A DNA stretch of 64,000 nucleotides from Vibrio sp. B1FLJ16 (lineage in GTDB: Bacteria; Pseudomonadota; Gammaproteobacteria; Enterobacterales; Vibrionaceae). The notes below the pieces were generated by a model. The model saw nothing but the letters and a program-made list of their open reading frames with translations. It was not told where the DNA came from and did not search any database. The stretch covers positions 558,001-622,000 of the forward strand of contig NZ_HG992750.1 in NCBI RefSeq assembly GCF_905175385.1. The letters are read 5' to 3'. The position numbers and the translations under genes are program-made. This document shows positions 17,279-25,084 of the stretch, piece after piece (positions within the stretch are counted from its first letter, which is position 1; every line of letters starts with the position of its first letter).

Positions 17279-18298
17279 ATGATATTAGTGCGGCTGGTGA
17301 GAGTGAGCTTAGTTGTTACTTTGGTGGTGATCATGCTCGGTGCGTATACGCGTTTATCCGATGCTGGCTTAGGCTGCCCTGACTGGCCGGGTTGCTATGG
17401 TCATTTGTCGGTTCCCCATCATGAAGACGACGTAGCAAGAGCGAACCTTAATTTTCCTGAGCGTGCCGTAGAGCACGAGAAAGCCTGGCTGGAGATGATC
17501 CACCGCTATTTTGCAGGGTCGCTCGGAATGTTGATTTTTGTTATAGCGGTTATTGTGTCTCGGTCTGAGCGTGTTAATGCATTCATTCCTGTCACGCTGT
17601 GCCTGCTGGTGATAGGGCAGGCGCTGTTAGGCATGTGGACGGTTACGCTTAAGCTGATGCCCGTCATTGTTATGCTTCATCTGCTTGGTGGTTTTACATT
17701 GCTGGTGCTGCAAGCGGTATTTTATTGCCAGCTAAGGGCGCAAGGGAGTATCTATTTTTCTCCGTCCACAAGTTCAGTGCGATTGTTCTCAATGATCGCT
17801 TTTGTCGTGGTGCTATGTCAGGTGTTACTTGGTGGTTGGACATCCTCTAACTACGCAGCTTTGATGTGTACTACGTTGCCTATTTGTGAAGGGGACTGGG
17901 TTAGTTATTTGTCATGGCAAGAGGCGTTTTCTTTCTGGCAGACCGGATTCGATAATTACGAGTTTGGCGTTCTGGAATATCCGGCAAGAATGACCATCCA
18001 TGTTAGCCATCGTATCGGTGCTATTGTCACTGCACTGGTCGTTGGGGCTTATTGTTTATTACTGATTAAGCATGACTCACATTATTTACGCACTTCAGGG
18101 ACGTGGATCGGGCTTGTACTCGTATGCCAGGTCATGTTGGGTGTGAGTAATGTCGTGTTTCAGCTACCTATCTATGTTGCGGTGGCGCATACCCTTGGTG
18201 CTGCAGTTCTACTGAGCCTGATTTGTGTGAGTCAGTTTTACTTGTGGCAGGGTAAAACGCAATGGAGCCCTCAAGTGAAAGGAGTTCGCTATGAATAA
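17279..18298 (+). CDS. ctaA: Haem A synthase (COX15/CtaA)
   Basis: Oxidises the C8 methyl group of haem O to give haem A for the oxidase. The 339-aa protein has eight predicted membrane helices in two similar four-helix halves. Seen: the [17 protein letters not shown] signature after helix 1, the HRYFAGS histidine motif, and in the second half [27 protein letters not shown] and VAHTLGAA, giving paired haem-ligand histidines. GGGGAAT precedes the ATG. The end overlaps ctaB by 8 nt. Confidence 0.95.
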   Translation: MILVRLVRVSLVVTLVVIMLGAYTRLSDAGLGCPDWPGCYGHLSVPHHEDDVARANLNFPERAVEHEKAWLEMIHRYFAGSLGMLIFVIAVIVSRSERVNAFIPVTLCLLVIGQALLGMWTVTLKLMPVIVMLHLLGGFTLLVLQAVFYCQLRAQGSIYFSPSTSSVRLFSMIAFVVVLCQVLLGGWTSSNYAALMCTTLPICEGDWVSYLSWQEAFSFWQTGFDNYEFGVLEYPARMTIHVSHRIGAIVTALVVGAYCLLLIKHDSHYLRTSGTWIGLVLVCQVMLGVSNVVFQLPIYVAVAHTLGAAVLLSLICVSQFYLWQGKTQWSPQVKGVRYE

Positions 18299-19199
18299 AG
18301 AAATGGCATTGTCGTTAGAGGGACGAAAGAGAATAGGTTCCACTTACCTAAAGCTCACTAAACCTAAAGTTGTCGCGCTGATGCTGGTTACGGCGATAGT
18401 GGGCATGAGCTTAGCGCCCGTTGAGGTTTTTCCCTGGGTACAGGCAGCAATAGGACTAACGGGAATAGGATTGATGGCTGGTTCAGCTGCGGCGTTTAAC
18501 CATCTTATCGACCGCCGGATCGATGCAAGAATGGCCCGAACACATAAACGCCCATTACCTTCTGGTTATACGAGTCCGATGTCGGTAGCAATATTTGCCA
18601 TGTGTTTAGGTTTACTGGGATTTGTGCTGTTGTTTGTTTGGGTAAACCCGCTTACCGCATGGATGACGTGCTTGAGCTTACTTGGCTATGCGGTTGTCTA
18701 CACCATGTATTTAAAACGGGCAACACCGCAGAATATTGTGATTGCAGGTATCGCAGGTGCAATGCCGCCATTACTTGGCTGGACTGCAGTAACGGGTGAG
18801 TTACATGGTAACGCGTGGCTTTTGGTTATGATCATCTTTATCTGGACGCCGCCGCACTTCTGGGCTCTGGCGATTCACAGAGTAGAAGAGTATCGAAAGG
18901 TGGATATTCCCATGTTGCCGGTCACTCACGGTATTGAATACACCAAAACTTCTATTCTGCTGTATTCGGTATTACTCACTCTGGTCTGTTTGATGCCGGT
19001 ATTGGTCGGTATGGTGGGATCTGTTTACCTGTTTGCTTCACTGCTGCTTAATGCCGGGTTTATTTATCACGCCTGGAAACTGAAGTACGCATCGGAGGAT
19101 AACAGCGCCATTGAGACGTTTAAGTTTTCTATTTATCACCTGTTTGTACTGTTTATCGCCTTACTCGCTGACCACAACATTGATTTTACATTGATGTGA
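18291..19199 (+). CDS. ctaB: Haem O synthase, protohaem IX farnesyltransferase (CtaB/CyoE)
   Basis: Prenylates haem B to haem O, the substrate of CtaA. The 302-aa polytopic protein of the UbiA superfamily has the first aspartate-rich motif [19 protein letters not shown] (about 65-83) and the second region [23 protein letters not shown]. It lies last in the operon and is followed by a bidirectional terminator. CtaA and CtaB next to the structural genes make the cluster self-sufficient for haem A. Confidence 0.95.
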   Translation: MNKEMALSLEGRKRIGSTYLKLTKPKVVALMLVTAIVGMSLAPVEVFPWVQAAIGLTGIGLMAGSAAAFNHLIDRRIDARMARTHKRPLPSGYTSPMSVAIFAMCLGLLGFVLLFVWVNPLTAWMTCLSLLGYAVVYTMYLKRATPQNIVIAGIAGAMPPLLGWTAVTGELHGNAWLLVMIIFIWTPPHFWALAIHRVEEYRKVDIPMLPVTHGIEYTKTSILLYSVLLTLVCLMPVLVGMVGSVYLFASLLLNAGFIYHAWKLKYASEDNSAIETFKFSIYHLFVLFIALLADHNIDFTLM

Positions 19200-19211
19200 A
19201 CACTCGGATAG

Positions 19212-19244
19212 AAAAATGCCGGACTGTTAAGTCCGGCATTTTTG
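19212..19244. terminator. Bidirectional terminator between ctaB and FKBP gene
   Basis: A near-perfect hairpin (ATGCCGGACT-gtta-AGTCCGGCAT) is flanked by A5 on the left and T5 on the right, so it can stop both the oxidase operon and the convergent isomerase gene. Confidence 0.92.
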
Positions 19245-19251
19245 GGTGGGC

Positions 19252-19725
19252 TTATTGGATTTCCAATAACTCAATATCAAAGATCAACACACTTGCTGGT
19301 GGAATTGGACCCGTACCGCCTTTTCCGTAACCCAGCGTGCTTGGAACGAACAAGCGAATTTTCTCGCCTTCTACCATGTACTGAACACCTTCTTGCCAGC
19401 CTTTAATCACTTGGTTCAGACCGAATGAGATTGGCTCGCCACGATTCACAGAACTGTCGAAAACGGTGCCATCGATTAATGTGCCGTGGTAGTGCACTTT
19501 AACTTTGCTGGTCGCAGTCGGGTGAACATCACCAGTACCTTTTTCCAGCACCATGTACTGAAGGCCGCTTTCGGTTGTGATAACGCCTTCTTTCTTGGCG
19601 TTTTCTAACAGGAACGCTTGTCCTTTAGCAAAGTTTTCATCTGCAACTTTATGGTTTGTCCATGTGCGGTAAATGAAAAACGCCGCCAAAATAAAAATGA
19701 TGAGGGGAAACAAAAATTTAGACAC
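19252..19725 (-). CDS. Membrane-anchored FKBP-type peptidyl-prolyl isomerase
   Basis: Folding catalyst likely facing the periplasm. The 157-aa protein has an N-terminal signal-anchor helix (about 4-20), a short linker, and a full FKBP domain (about 65-157) with VHYHGTLIDGTVFDSS, the active-site region VIKGWQEGVQYM, GYG and the C-terminal VLIFDIELLEI. Length and layout differ from FkpA/Mip, which have a dimerisation domain. It is transcribed alone and converges with the oxidase operon. Confidence 0.92.
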   Translation of the reverse strand: MSKFLFPLIIFILAAFFIYRTWTNHKVADENFAKGQAFLLENAKKEGVITTESGLQYMVLEKGTGDVHPTATSKVKVHYHGTLIDGTVFDSSVNRGEPISFGLNQVIKGWQEGVQYMVEGEKIRLFVPSTLGYGKGGTGPIPPASVLIFDIELLEIQ

Positions 19726-19753
19726 GTTGGCTCCTTGTCTATTTAGGTTGCTG

Positions 19754-20021
19754 TAGGGTCTGTTGACCTTTCGAGCTGAATTTTGCAGCGATTTGTGGGT
19801 TCTTTATACAAGGCAGAGGCTTTGAAATGTAGTTGCTCTACCTGAAAAGCCGATAACGCAGTAGAAAGGGCCCACAAATGCTGCCCGAAGGGTTCGGCTA
19901 AAAGCGTTTTACTCTTTGTTGAGAGGTGTTTTGCTTAGAATGACTAGGCTACAAACCTCTCGCCGCGATTAACACGCTTTTATCTCGAACAAAATTAACC
20001 GCTAAAGGTCAACAGACCCTA
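19754..20021. repeat. 268-bp inverted-repeat element ending inside the DsbA-like gene
   Basis: Perfect 18-bp terminal inverted repeats (TAGGGTCTGTTGACCTTT at the left, its complement at 20004-20021). The next inner bases also match partly (AATTTTG on both sides). It has no ORF. The right terminus supplies the last codons and the stop codon of the DsbA-like gene. It looks like a MITE-like non-autonomous element. Confidence 0.82.
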
Positions 20022-20637
20022 ATAAATAATTAATGGTCTCAGCCATCGCTTCAACACTTTCATGACCACTGGAAATGACCTGATATTTACCATTGATGAT
20101 AAATGTTGGTACTGAGTTAATCTGACCGCGAGTCGTTATTGCTTCTGCTTTTTTAATGTATTCAAAAAGCTGCGTTTGTTGTGCTTTATCGAGTTGATAA
20201 GGACTGATCAGGTTACGGGAATCAAACGCTTTTTCTACTGCAGCCTGGCGTTCTTCAGCCGTTGCATCGGGCGCCATTTGAACAGCAGCAAATAGATCTG
20301 CCATAAAGGCTTTATCCGGAGTTGCTTCTAACTGCATTACAGCTGCATAGAAAATGATAGCGCTGATTTGAGCACTTTCATTAAAAGTAACATGCATCTT
20401 TTCGACTTGCTGATTGGTCAGAGACTCAATTTGAGGGATAAACTCTTCCATCGAACGGCAATGACCACAGGTTAACGAGAAAGCCTCAGTTACCGGAGCC
20501 AGCTGGTATTCCTGAAGAGATATAGGCAGAAGTTCGTATTGTTTGCCCTGTAGTGGCTGAGAATTGCCGCTGTCGCATGCAGAGAGCGCCGTTACGGCGG
20601 CAATAAAAGCAAATCCTTTCAAAATGTTTTTGAACAT
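20002..20637 (-). CDS. DsbA-family thiol:disulfide lipoprotein
   Basis: Periplasmic disulfide oxidoreductase anchored as a lipoprotein. The 211-aa precursor has lipobox LSAC (Cys21), the active site CGHC at 57-60 in FSLTCGHC, an inserted helical domain, and the cis-proline loop NSVPTFIINGKY near the C-terminus. CGHC is the PDI-type dipeptide rather than CPHC of E. coli DsbA. The last five residues (GSVDL) and the TAG are encoded by the terminal inverted repeat of the adjacent element, so the native C-terminus may have been altered. AACGTT and a weak ribosome site precede the ATG. Confidence 0.9.
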   Translation of the reverse strand: MFKNILKGFAFIAAVTALSACDSGNSQPLQGKQYELLPISLQEYQLAPVTEAFSLTCGHCRSMEEFIPQIESLTNQQVEKMHVTFNESAQISAIIFYAAVMQLEATPDKAFMADLFAAVQMAPDATAEERQAAVEKAFDSRNLISPYQLDKAQQTQLFEYIKKAEAITTRGQINSVPTFIINGKYQVISSGHESVEAMAETINYLLGSVDL

Positions 20638-20777
20638 ATTAACGCTCTAATGAGAAATTTTCGTTAGTTTATCGGTTAATGTTAACGACTAAAACCATTA
20701 AAACCGATTGTTACACTAAAGTGGGGCGATAATACCTCAATAGAGGCTTTCTGGCGGGATTATGTCAGTAGTCAAAG

Positions 20778-20792
20778 TGGCACGATCAGTGC
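20778..20792 (+). promoter_or_regulatory. Sigma54-like promoter upstream of the OmpA-type lipoprotein
   Basis: TGGCACG-N4-GTGC with GG and GC 12 nt apart matches the RpoN consensus except for the first T of TTGC. The predicted start is near 20804, giving a leader of about 110 nt. A 25-codon ORF (20841-20918) in that leader overlaps the gene start by ATGA but has no ribosome site. Confidence 0.5.
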
Positions 20793-20914
20793 ATTTAAGT
20801 TGATTATCTCAATGTCTTTTGGCATTAGATTAAATTTCGAATGAACAAAAGTGCTAAAGAGAACACGCACTTAGTCGACACAGTAAGTAAGAGTTTTTCT
20901 ACGTTGGTAACGGT

Positions 20915-21538
20915 ATGAAGCAGTGGTTTTTAATTGTTTGTTGCATTCTTTCGGGATGTGGCAGCGTCAGTAAAGATATGGTTCCTGGAGCCAAGATGTT
21001 AGACACAGCGCCTAAAACGAACACTGAATTGAGACATCCGGAGTGGGGCTATGCACGCTCAACGGGTGTTATTGCTCCTCGTGTGCAAAAAACAACGAGC
21101 ACTGCTGCAACAACGTCGCAAAATGTAGCGTCGTTGGAGATGTTCTTAGACAGGCATAATATTGCCCACGAGACGATTCGCGGCGGCCACTTGATGGTGC
21201 GCTTAAAAGATCAGGTTCACTTTCAGACAGGCTCTGCGCAGTTATCGTTACAGTCTCAGGAATGGTTAAGAAGTCTTGGCCATTACCTTTCAGGCCGAAG
21301 TGATGTAGATATCGTCATTAATGGTCATGCGGATAACTCAGGTACTGCAAGTTTTAACGATACGCTGTCAGAGAAGCGTGCGCGTGAGGTGGAAAGTCAG
21401 TTACTTAGAACCAATATGCCTCGTCAGCGAGTCTTCTCTCGTGGGTTTGGTGAGTACGTTCCACAATGCAGCAATGATACATCTACTGGCAAAGCATGTA
21501 ACCGACGCGTAGAACTGATGCTGATCGTCAGTGAGTAG
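20915..21538 (+). CDS. OmpA-family peptidoglycan-binding lipoprotein
   Basis: Outer-membrane lipoprotein tethered to peptidoglycan. The 207-aa precursor has lipobox LSGC (Cys15), a low-complexity linker rich in T, A and S (about 45-75), and a C-terminal OmpA-like domain with VHFQTGSAQLS, the INGHADNSGTASFNDTLSEKRA core whose Asp and Arg bind diaminopimelate, and GFGEYVP...NRRVEL. The ribosome site is poor, which suggests coupling to a short upstream ORF. A sigma54-like promoter lies about 125 bp upstream. Its exact role is unknown. Confidence 0.9.
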   Translation: MKQWFLIVCCILSGCGSVSKDMVPGAKMLDTAPKTNTELRHPEWGYARSTGVIAPRVQKTTSTAATTSQNVASLEMFLDRHNIAHETIRGGHLMVRLKDQVHFQTGSAQLSLQSQEWLRSLGHYLSGRSDVDIVINGHADNSGTASFNDTLSEKRAREVESQLLRTNMPRQRVFSRGFGEYVPQCSNDTSTGKACNRRVELMLIVSE

Positions 21539-21550
21539 CTAAAACAGAAA

Positions 21551-21578
21551 AGAGGCACCAATCAATGGTGCCTCTTTT
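21551..21578 (+). terminator. Terminator of the OmpA-type lipoprotein gene
   Basis: A stem of AGAGGCACCA and TGGTGCCTCT around a short loop is followed by TTTT; A-rich sequence on the left would let it act for the convergent glutaredoxin gene too. Confidence 0.9.
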
Positions 21579-21604
21579 ACATCCGCCAGTGTTCTAGGGG
21601 GAAC

Positions 21605-21964
21605 TTAGGCAAATTCTTTTTCGATGTAGTTAACGATGTCCGATGACTCGTAAAGCCATTCTGTCTTACCATCTTTTTCGATTCGAAGGCATGGCACTTT
21701 TACTCGGCCACCGCCTTGCTCAAGATCCTGGCGATGACGTGGGTCGTTCTTCGCATCACGCAGTTCAATATTCACTGATTGGCGCTTCATTGCACGGCGT
21801 ACTTTTACGCAGAAGGGGCACGCTTCAAACTGGTACAGAGCATAGTCTTCAGATTTTTTATCGACACTCATCTGGTCATCAGCACTACGTTTGATCCCGC
21901 GAGGTGAAAAAACGGCATTAAGCAATAATATGATTTTGCCTAAAAACCAACGGATAAACTTCAT
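21605..21964 (-). CDS. Membrane-anchored glutaredoxin
   Basis: A 119-aa protein with an N-terminal hydrophobic segment (about 5-20) and a glutaredoxin domain from about 42. The active site is CPFC at 49-52, with the cis-proline in VKVPCLRI near 91 and the glutathione-site SSDIVNYI near the C-terminus. Basic residues before and after the helix suggest a cytoplasm-facing anchor, but topology is inferred. It is single and converges with the OmpA-type gene. It reduces protein or glutathione disulfides. Confidence 0.88.
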   Translation of the reverse strand: MKFIRWFLGKIILLLNAVFSPRGIKRSADDQMSVDKKSEDYALYQFEACPFCVKVRRAMKRQSVNIELRDAKNDPRHRQDLEQGGGRVKVPCLRIEKDGKTEWLYESSDIVNYIEKEFA

Positions 21965-22080
21965 AACAAATCCTTGTGTTCTATAGATGGATGCCTTTTA
22001 CATTTGCAATCATGATTAGTACCAGTATTGCGCCAGCGGTGGAGTCTATCAGTTGTTCGTGTTAGATAAAACCATGCTTT

Positions 22081-22635
22081 TTATATGGCTTTTTGTATGG
22101 AAAGCAGTCGCTTAAGTTTGCCTATTATGCTTTCGTTTGTTGATGGGTTAGCTTCTCGACCTAGGTAAAAACTGCGCATTAGTTCAGATCGGAATGCGTT
22201 CAGGTCAATGCATTTAATCACCAATTCACGCTGCAATATTGTTTGAGTTTGCTCTGCATGGTCGTGAGCTAAGCTGAAATCCATGTTTAGATAACCTTGG
22301 ATGTAAAGCCAAAGGTGCGTAATAAGAGTAAGTTCTTCTGCTGAATTATTCGTAAACTTATTGGCGTGTTCATTACCGACAGAATCCGTTAACGCCTGGT
22401 GCATCTGCAGAGTCGTTTGGGCGTGTTGCTCATAAAGGGCACTGGCCTCGATATGTGATTTAGTCAGTAGACCCAGCAAATGTAGCACGGGAGCGGTTGC
22501 CGGCTTGTTTTCACATACTCGCATGAATAGTGAGTTTTGCTCATTTAACCAGCGTTTCTTTGCTGCTTCATGTTCAGTTACGAAGGGAATCGTTTTGATT
22601 CCCATCTCTTCAATCAGTTCACTCAGTGGCGTCAT
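22081..22635 (-). CDS. Conserved hypothetical protein downstream of yaeQ
   Basis: I do not recognise this 184-aa protein. It is soluble and mostly helical by composition, with no signal peptide and no recognisable catalytic motif. It follows yaeQ with only 4 nt between the stop and its ATG, so the two are almost certainly one transcript. A helical central segment (about 65-150) is rich in H, L and E. Confidence 0.75.
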   Translation of the reverse strand: MTPLSELIEEMGIKTIPFVTEHEAAKKRWLNEQNSLFMRVCENKPATAPVLHLLGLLTKSHIEASALYEQHAQTTLQMHQALTDSVGNEHANKFTNNSAEELTLITHLWLYIQGYLNMDFSLAHDHAEQTQTILQRELVIKCIDLNAFRSELMRSFYLGREANPSTNESIIGKLKRLLSIQKAI

Positions 22636-22639
22636 GACG

Positions 22640-23167
22640 TTACAGTTCCTTCACTGTTACTTCTATATGTTGGTCGTTTATATCAACATATATTGATGTA
22701 CCAGTGATCATAACAGACAGGTTTGCGCCTCGGTCAAGGTACTGACAAATCCTGTCAATAGCTTCGTAATCAAAGTTTTCAACAGTGACTGGAAGCATTG
22801 AAAACTTGCCAGATACTTTTTCCCACCATACTGAAGCTTTAGTGTTATAGCTGTAAACCTTCACGTTCTTGGCCAGACGAGTCGCTTTTTTAACTCTCTC
22901 CGGATCCGGTTCGCCAATTTCTATCCAGTGGGTGATAGTCTGGTCGTCGGCTACGTGCCATAAATCGGGTTCTTCGGTGGTTGATAACCCTTTGGTAAAT
23001 TCCAGCTCACTTGTTGCATTCAGACAGTATGCTAAAACGCGAGCTAACATTCGTTGAGGTTTTTCAGAGGGATGCAGAGCGATGGTCAGTTTGTGTGAAT
23101 TATAATAGTCGTTGTTCATATCGGATATATCGATACGAAACTTATAAATTGTTGGTTTTAGCGCCAT
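22640..23167 (-). CDS. yaeQ: YaeQ family protein
   Basis: Conserved cytoplasmic protein of 175 aa, the usual YaeQ length (about 180). Seen: the MALKPTIYKFRIDISDMNNDYY N-terminus, LTIALHPSE, LARVLAYCLNA, the WIEIGEPDPERVKKATR motif and the C-terminal ICQYLDRGANLSVMI. The fold is related to PD-(D/E)XK nucleases, yet the cellular role is unsettled; early reports linked it to RfaH-type suppression. It is first in a two-gene unit with the unknown 184-aa gene. Confidence 0.92.
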   Translation of the reverse strand: MALKPTIYKFRIDISDMNNDYYNSHKLTIALHPSEKPQRMLARVLAYCLNATSELEFTKGLSTTEEPDLWHVADDQTITHWIEIGEPDPERVKKATRLAKNVKVYSYNTKASVWWEKVSGKFSMLPVTVENFDYEAIDRICQYLDRGANLSVMITGTSIYVDINDQHIEVTVKEL

Positions 23168-23200
23168 GTTCTTATCGTTGTGTTGTGCTTATAAATGGGC

Positions 23201-23229
23201 AAAAAAATAGCCAGCTAAAAAGCTGGCTA
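23201..23229 (-). terminator. Terminator of the cold-shock gene
   Basis: The perfect hairpin TAGCCAGCT-AAAA-AGCTGGCTA is followed on the minus strand by seven T. Confidence 0.93.
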
Positions 23230-23250
23230 CCATATCAAATTCTTTAAGAA

Positions 23251-23460
23251 TTAAAGTACTTTGATTTGCTCTGCTTGAGGGCCTTTTTGACCTTGAGAGA
23301 TAACAAATTCTACTTTCTGGCCTTCAACTAGAGTACGGAAGCCGTCACCAGTGATTGCAGAGAAGTGAGCAAATACGTCAGGACCGTTTTCTTGTTGAAT
23401 GAAACCGAAGCCTTTAGTTTCGTTGAACCACTTTACTGTGCCAGTAGCTGTGTTAGACAT
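23251..23460 (-). CDS. CspA-family cold-shock protein
   Basis: Single-stranded nucleic-acid chaperone of 69 aa. A five-stranded OB fold carries both RNA-binding motifs, RNP1 KGFGFI at about 16-21 and RNP2 VFAHF at about 30-34. Length and sequence are typical for CspA relatives. The gene has its own strong terminator and a long AT-rich upstream region, consistent with the structured cold-responsive 5' leader known in the family; I did not find an exact cold box. Confidence 0.96.
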   Translation of the reverse strand: MSNTATGTVKWFNETKGFGFIQQENGPDVFAHFSAITGDGFRTLVEGQKVEFVISQGQKGPQAEQIKVL

Positions 23461-23892
23461 GTCTATTTTCCTAAATATCTAAATTTGTGTAATCTTTCGC
23501 CTCAACGGCGCTTATAGCGTGGAAAAAATAAATTGCTATTGCGTACCACAGGACGACGGAGTTACGAGTAATCCAACGAAATGTGAAAACAAAGAACTTT
23601 CTTTCTAGCCGTAAATGAGTCTAGGTTAAATCCGGTAAGAGTCAACTGATATTAGTAGTTTAAGGGAAAATATTTGTAATTAGTCACTATTTAAACAGCA
23701 TGTTTTTGAGTATTTTTCAATTAAATGACGCTGTTGTGAAGTTTTTGAGCACAATTTTTATTTTTATCAACTAAATTGACTTATTTTTATAGCAAAATAT
23801 TTTTAAGGCAACTATCGCTTCACGAGCGTGTATCTTGAGGTAGTTTGGGTATATACTTTCGCTCAATCCGGCCAGACCATTAAGGAGAGTTT
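23461..23892. promoter_or_regulatory. Divergent csp / arfA upstream region
   Basis: These 432 bp contain the csp leader and promoter on the minus strand and the arfA promoter on the plus strand. It is strongly AT-rich between about 23660 and 23810. It includes a fragment of a dispersed repeat (23829-23853). AAGGAG precedes arfA. No ORF is convincing. Confidence 0.5.
23829..23853 (+). repeat. Terminal fragment of the 265-bp repeat family
   Basis: TATCTTGAGG-TAGTTTGGGT-AT matches the right terminus of the element at 9086-9350 with few changes. Only the last 25 or so bases remain, about 40 bp upstream of arfA. Confidence 0.6.
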
Positions 23893-24111
23893 ATGGCGAA
23901 GTTAAGACCTCGTCCTCAGTCGAGTGAGTGTGATAGAGACACGGAGTTCGGCAGAGGGCAAATAAAAGACAATGCATTAAAAGCGGTTGTCACAAGTCAG
24001 TTATTTACAACCAGAGTGGTACAAGCGAAAAAAGGTAAAGGCAGCTTCCGCCGTAAAATGAAGCACAGAGGCAAAGAGCCCTATTCAAAGTTCTCCCGGA
24101 GTGGATTTTGA
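23893..24111 (+). CDS. arfA: Alternative ribosome-rescue factor ArfA
   Basis: Rescues ribosomes stalled on non-stop mRNA by recruiting release factor RF2 when tmRNA fails. The 72-aa ORF has the diagnostic core GQIKDNALKAV and KKGKGSFRRKMKHRGKEPYSK. As in other bacteria, a transcription terminator/RNase III-type hairpin lies in the coding region: its arms span 24077-24119 and the TGA (24109-24111) sits inside the right arm. Processing or early termination would give a stop-less mRNA whose truncated product is active only if tmRNA tagging fails. AAGGAG precedes the ATG. Confidence 0.93.
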   Translation: MAKLRPRPQSSECDRDTEFGRGQIKDNALKAVVTSQLFTTRVVQAKKGKGSFRRKMKHRGKEPYSKFSRSGF

Positions 24112-24125
24112 ATAGGGCTTTTTTC
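24077..24125 (+). terminator. Hairpin terminator overlapping the arfA 3' end
   Basis: AGCCCTATTCAAA (24077-24089) pairs perfectly with its complement at 24107-24119, followed by a T-run. The stop codon lies in the right arm, which is the regulatory arrangement expected for arfA. Confidence 0.93.
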
Positions 24126-24307
24126 ATGTCTTCCGCCTAGCCTTTACTCCTTTTCACTCACTCCCTTACCTTTATATGCCTCAGCTTTGATATTTCTGCC
24201 TTGCTTCACTTAGGCACAATCAGTTCCTTGCTATACTCAATTGAATTTCATGTTTTTATTATAATTTCTGGCGTTTGCTTCCAGGACGAGTTGGCAAGTT
24301 GAGACTT

Positions 24308-25054
24308 ATGTTTAAACCGTATTTATTTATGATATCTATTATATTCTCCCCGTTCACGTTTGCTGTTTCTGCTTTTGATATTGTCCAAAAGTCTGATCAG
24401 ATGATGCGTGGTGAATCGAGCTATAGTGAAGCGACCATGGACATTATCCGACCGGACTGGCACCGCTCAATGACGATGAAAAGCTGGACGAAAGGCACTG
24501 AGTTGTCCATGGTTTTGGTGACGGCACCTGCTAAAGATAAAGGAAGTGCATCTCTGAAGCGTTATAGAGAGATGTGGAACTGGGTACCCAGTATAGAACG
24601 AATCATTAAAATAGCGCCTTCCATGCTAAGCCAATCCTGGATGGGCTCCGACTTTACCAACGATGATCTTATAAATCAGTCTTCCATTGTTGTGGATTAC
24701 GAGCATACCTTGGTGGGAGAGGGGGCCTTTGATGGCGACAACGTTTGGAAAATAGACGCCGTAGCAAAACCTGATGCACCTGTCGTCTGGAATAAAGTCT
24801 CTCTGTGGATTTCTAAAGATACCTATTTGCAGCGCAAGATAGAGTTCTATGACGAGTTTGATGAGTTAATCAACGTGATGACCACTTTCGACATCAAAAT
24901 GTTAGGTGGCAGGACGGTTGCGACTCGCATGGAAATGCAGCCGATGGATAAGCCGGGTAATAAAACGGTGTTAATCACGCATCAGGCGCAGTTCGATTTC
25001 AACATTGATGATGATTTCTTTTCTCAGCAGCAGATGAAGTTATTGAGGGACTAA
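24308..25054 (+). CDS. Outer membrane lipoprotein-sorting family protein (LolA-like fold)
   Basis: A 248-aa secreted protein: signal peptide (about 1-20, ending FTFAVSA), then a LolA/LolB-like half-barrel typical of COG2834, with RGESSYSEATMDI, MKSWTKG, KRYREMWNWVPS, SMLSQSWMGSDFTNDDLI and KVSLWISKDTYLQRKIEFYDE. Such proteins are found with MacB/FtsX-type ABC genes and probably carry lipid or lipoprotein through the periplasm. The start at 24308 is chosen because the signal peptide begins there. It is the first gene of a five-gene operon. Confidence 0.88.
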   Translation: MFKPYLFMISIIFSPFTFAVSAFDIVQKSDQMMRGESSYSEATMDIIRPDWHRSMTMKSWTKGTELSMVLVTAPAKDKGSASLKRYREMWNWVPSIERIIKIAPSMLSQSWMGSDFTNDDLINQSSIVVDYEHTLVGEGAFDGDNVWKIDAVAKPDAPVVWNKVSLWISKDTYLQRKIEFYDEFDELINVMTTFDIKMLGGRTVATRMEMQPMDKPGNKTVLITHQAQFDFNIDDDFFSQQQMKLLRD

Positions 25055-25084
25055 GTGAACTGTTAAAGGAAAAGAGGCGGGCGT

